Positions 61,969 through 64,000 of a stretch of 64,000 nt of DNA are shown here, piece after piece. This stretch comes from CAWCUK01 sp963798775 (GTDB taxonomy: Bacteria > Bacteroidota > Ignavibacteria > Ignavibacteriales > Ignavibacteriaceae): the NCBI GenBank assembly GCA_963798775.1, contig CAWCUK010000001.1, forward strand, positions 1,612,001-1,676,000. Direction: 5' to 3'. Position numbers and translations under genes: made by a program. The first letter of the stretch is position 1; the number at the start of each line of letters is the position of its first letter. Below the pieces are notes generated by a model. It saw only the letters and a program-made list of their open reading frames with translations. It was not told the DNA's origin and made no database searches.

Positions 61969-62322
61969 ATGATCCAGGAATTTAAACTAAATACCGAGGT
62001 AAAAGAAGATTGCGTTGTTATAAATACTTCGGGCTATATAAATAATCTCGGGGGACAAAAAATTGTGGACGAATTTAACAGTTATCATAGTTCCGGGAAG
62101 AATAATTACATTTTAAATCTTGAAGATTCAAAAGTTGTTAATTCAATAGGAATTTCTTTTTTAATTGAAGTTATCGAAAAATTGAATGAAACAAACGGTA
62201 AATTGGTTTTTACAAATTTAAATCCTTCTGTGGATAAAACATTTACTATTATGGGACTTTTCCACTACGCCGATAAAGCGGAAAATGTAGATGAAGGCAT
62301 TAAGCTTTTTGCAAATATATAG
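61969..62322 (+). CDS. STAS-domain anti-anti-sigma factor
   Basis: A 117-residue SpoIIAA/RsbV-like protein: VVINTSGYINNLGGQKIVDEF, then YILNLEDSKVVNSIGISFLIEV, in which Ser in VNSIGIS is the expected phosphorylation site, and KLVFTNLNPSVDKTFTIMGL. When unphosphorylated it would bind the RsbW-like kinase upstream and release its partner. Ribosome-binding site AAGGAAA precedes the ATG at suitable distance. It lies 9 bp after the kinase gene and 25 bp before the phosphatase gene. Confidence 0.92.
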   Translation: MIQEFKLNTEVKEDCVVINTSGYINNLGGQKIVDEFNSYHSSGKNNYILNLEDSKVVNSIGISFLIEVIEKLNETNGKLVFTNLNPSVDKTFTIMGLFHYADKAENVDEGIKLFANI

Positions 62323-62347
62323 TTGCTTCCATTAAATATTTATAATA

Positions 62348-63958
62348 ATGATAGAATTAGAAAATAATTCCATAATCGAAAAACTTTCCCTTCATGTAAA
62401 TTCATTTCAAGAAGGGTTTAAGCTTTTATCAAATTCTAAAAGCCTAAAAGAAATTGGTGAAAAATTTGTTCACCTCTTAAGAGGAAACCTGCTTCTTGTT
62501 GATGTGAATCTTTTTTATAAAAAAGATGAATTATCAAGCTGGAAATGCCTTTGCTTTCATAATTCCCAAAGTAAAGATTATATAAAGTTCCTTCCTTTAA
62601 AAGAATCTTTCAGTATTACATTTGAAGATGAAAAAGTTTATAAAGTTTTTTCAACGCTAAAATGTGTTGATAATTCATTTTTTGGATTAATAATCGGGAA
62701 TAAATTTGATAGAAGCGAGTTTAATTCCCTTGATTCGATAACTTTGCAAATATTTATCCGCTTACTTGATAATGCTTATCAAGCCTATGTTTCAAGGATG
62801 AACGAGAAAAATTTAATATTTTCCCTCAACCATAAAGTCTTACAGTTAAATACATTAATCGATACCGGAATCCAGATAACCAAGCTGAAAAATAATACAC
62901 AGCTTTTAGAACTAGCTCTTGAAAGCGCGGTTTCCATTACCAATGCTTCCAAAGGTGTATTGAGAATTTTGAAAAAAGATAAAGTTATTAGAAGCATTTC
63001 TTTTCCGGGCGGTTTGGATATAAACGAACTTTTAACTTCACAAAATAAAATTGAAACCACGGTAGAATATAAAGGTTATATTTATATAATCACGCTTGCC
63101 GATAAAGAAAGCCGTACCGGTACCGAAAAATTTAACGATACTGATGAAATACTTTTAACTGCCTTTGCGCGGCAGGTTCATAGTGCGGTAGAAAACCGGG
63201 AACTTCATAAAGATGCCCTTGAAAATGAAACCTTAAAAAAAGAATTATCGGTTGCCTCTTCTATTCAGAAAAAAATTATTCCGGAATTCCTTCCTTTAAT
63301 TGAAGGATACGATCTCGCTGGCTTAAATATTCCTTCTAAAGAAGTTGGAGGAGATTATTACGACTGCCGCATCCTTGAAAACGGTAAAGTCGCTTTAATA
63401 ATGGCCGATGTAGCGGGCAAAGGAGTGCCGGCCGCGCTGCTGGTTAGTACTTTAAGCGCTTCACTCCATCCTTACATAGAAATGAATATTCCTCTCGATG
63501 AATTAGCTTCCAAACTCAACAAGCTTATTTACCAATCCTCTCCAACGGACAAATATATTACTTGTATTATTTCCATTCTTTCACCTTCAACAGGCGAACT
63601 GGAAATTATAAATGCCGGCCATAACCCGGGACTTCATTTAAGAAATAACAATAATTTAGAAAAGATAGAAGCAGGCGGAGTTCCATTCGGTATGCTTGAT
63701 ATGGGACTTCCGTATGAAAGCCAAAAGCGTTTAATTGAAAAAGGTGAACGAATTTTATTTTTCACCGACGGTATTCCTGAAGCTATGAATAAAGACGAAG
63801 TGGAATATTCCGAAGAAAGGCTTGAAGATTTCTGCATTAAAAACTGCACGCATAATTCAAAAACTTTTGTCGATGAATTAGTTGCGGATGTCCGAAGCTT
63901 CACTAAAAATACACCTCAAAGCGATGACATTACGGCTCTTTATTTAATTAGAAAATAA
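62348..63958 (+). CDS. SpoIIE/RsbU-type PP2C phosphatase with GAF-like sensor domain
   Basis: 536 residues. Two N-terminal GAF-like regions (about 1-150 and 165-285) are followed by a coiled-coil linker (HKDALENETLKKELSVASSI) and the PP2C-SpoIIE domain. This starts with AGLNIPSKEVGGDYYDCR (metal-binding Asp), then LIMADVAGKGVPAALLVSTL, INAGHNPGLHL, ILFFTDGIPEAMN and SDDITALYLIRK at the end, all the expected acidic residues. It would dephosphorylate the STAS protein on a signal sensed by the GAF regions. It ends 42 bp before the window edge. It closes the partner-switching module. The signal is unknown, and there is no link in sequence to the glycan locus next door. Confidence 0.92.
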   Translation: MIELENNSIIEKLSLHVNSFQEGFKLLSNSKSLKEIGEKFVHLLRGNLLLVDVNLFYKKDELSSWKCLCFHNSQSKDYIKFLPLKESFSITFEDEKVYKVFSTLKCVDNSFFGLIIGNKFDRSEFNSLDSITLQIFIRLLDNAYQAYVSRMNEKNLIFSLNHKVLQLNTLIDTGIQITKLKNNTQLLELALESAVSITNASKGVLRILKKDKVIRSISFPGGLDINELLTSQNKIETTVEYKGYIYIITLADKESRTGTEKFNDTDEILLTAFARQVHSAVENRELHKDALENETLKKELSVASSIQKKIIPEFLPLIEGYDLAGLNIPSKEVGGDYYDCRILENGKVALIMADVAGKGVPAALLVSTLSASLHPYIEMNIPLDELASKLNKLIYQSSPTDKYITCIISILSPSTGELEIINAGHNPGLHLRNNNNLEKIEAGGVPFGMLDMGLPYESQKRLIEKGERILFFTDGIPEAMNKDEVEYSEERLEDFCIKNCTHNSKTFVDELVADVRSFTKNTPQSDDITALYLIRK

Positions 63959-64000
63959 CAGAGAAATTTTTTCCAATTTCATTTAAGTTAGAGTTTTTAT

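Noticed and set aside
1..64000. Insertion sequences, transposases, integrases or phage genes
   Set aside because: No product with such motifs and no terminal inverted repeats with target duplications were recognised on either strand.

Overview
The window reads as chromosomal DNA of a low-GC, Gram-negative member of the Bacteroidota/Chlorobi/Ignavibacteria group, most likely an ignavibacterium. The evidence is: two secreted proteins ending in a type IX secretion (T9SS) sorting domain with the YPNPFNPST signature; promoters of the Bacteroidota form TTG-N19/20-TAnnTTTG; a TonB-dependent receptor and many Sec signal peptides ending in SFSQ/SFAQ-like sites; and many genes without a clear Shine-Dalgarno sequence. 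The species is an inference.

Region 1 (1-24.2 kb, all + strand) is an exopolysaccharide or O-antigen type surface glycan locus. It holds two hexapeptide acyltransferases, five glycosyltransferases, a UDP-glucose/GDP-mannose dehydrogenase, two NodB-type deacetylases, a heparinase II/III-like protein, a six-hairpin glycosidase-like protein, a PaaK/CapK-like adenylating enzyme and three AsnB-type glutamine amidotransferases. It ends in a compact module: acyl carrier protein, AsnB, AMP-forming ligase and a NadE-like ligase. A simple reading is that the dehydrogenase makes uronic acid residues, that AsnB-like enzymes amidate them, and that the ACP/ligase/NadE module adds an acyl or amide decoration.

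Region 2 (24.2-30.8 kb) holds a small membrane protein and surface proteins: two paralogous right-handed beta-helix proteins on opposite strands, and a T9SS-anchored protein. Two minus-strand genes here share an upstream element (ATCGGGGAAAACC) at the same 22-nt distance from a -7-like box, so they are probably co-regulated.

A tRNA-Lys(CTT) gene with its own promoter and terminator (31.1-31.3 kb) separates this from Region 3 (31.6-61.3 kb, all + strand), which looks like a glycan-foraging and sugar-acid catabolic locus. A LacI-family regulator with two exact LacI/CcpA-type operators precedes a T9SS propeller protein, a SusD-less TonB receptor, an FGE-like/sialidase/MORN fusion lipoprotein and a Tat-exported Cys-type sulfatase. 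Next come Fe-alcohol dehydrogenase, a DapA-family aldolase, PdxA2, a DUF1537 four-carbon acid sugar kinase, SSS and GntP transporters and a bicupin. Then follow two tandem LamG+propeller proteins, a beta-helix protein, an HpcH/HpaI aldolase and an FAH-family enzyme that both carry signal peptides, an outer-membrane-like unknown and an anaerobic sulfatase maturase. Sulfated glycan appears to be cut outside the cell, part of the acid-sugar chemistry may occur in the periplasm, and a C4 acid sugar is taken up, phosphorylated and oxidised.

Region 4 (61.5-64 kb) is an RsbW/STAS/SpoIIE partner-switching module.

Six genes are each broken by a single-base frameshift (five net insertions, one net deletion), and correcting one base restores full length in every case. 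Assembly error is the first explanation to exclude.
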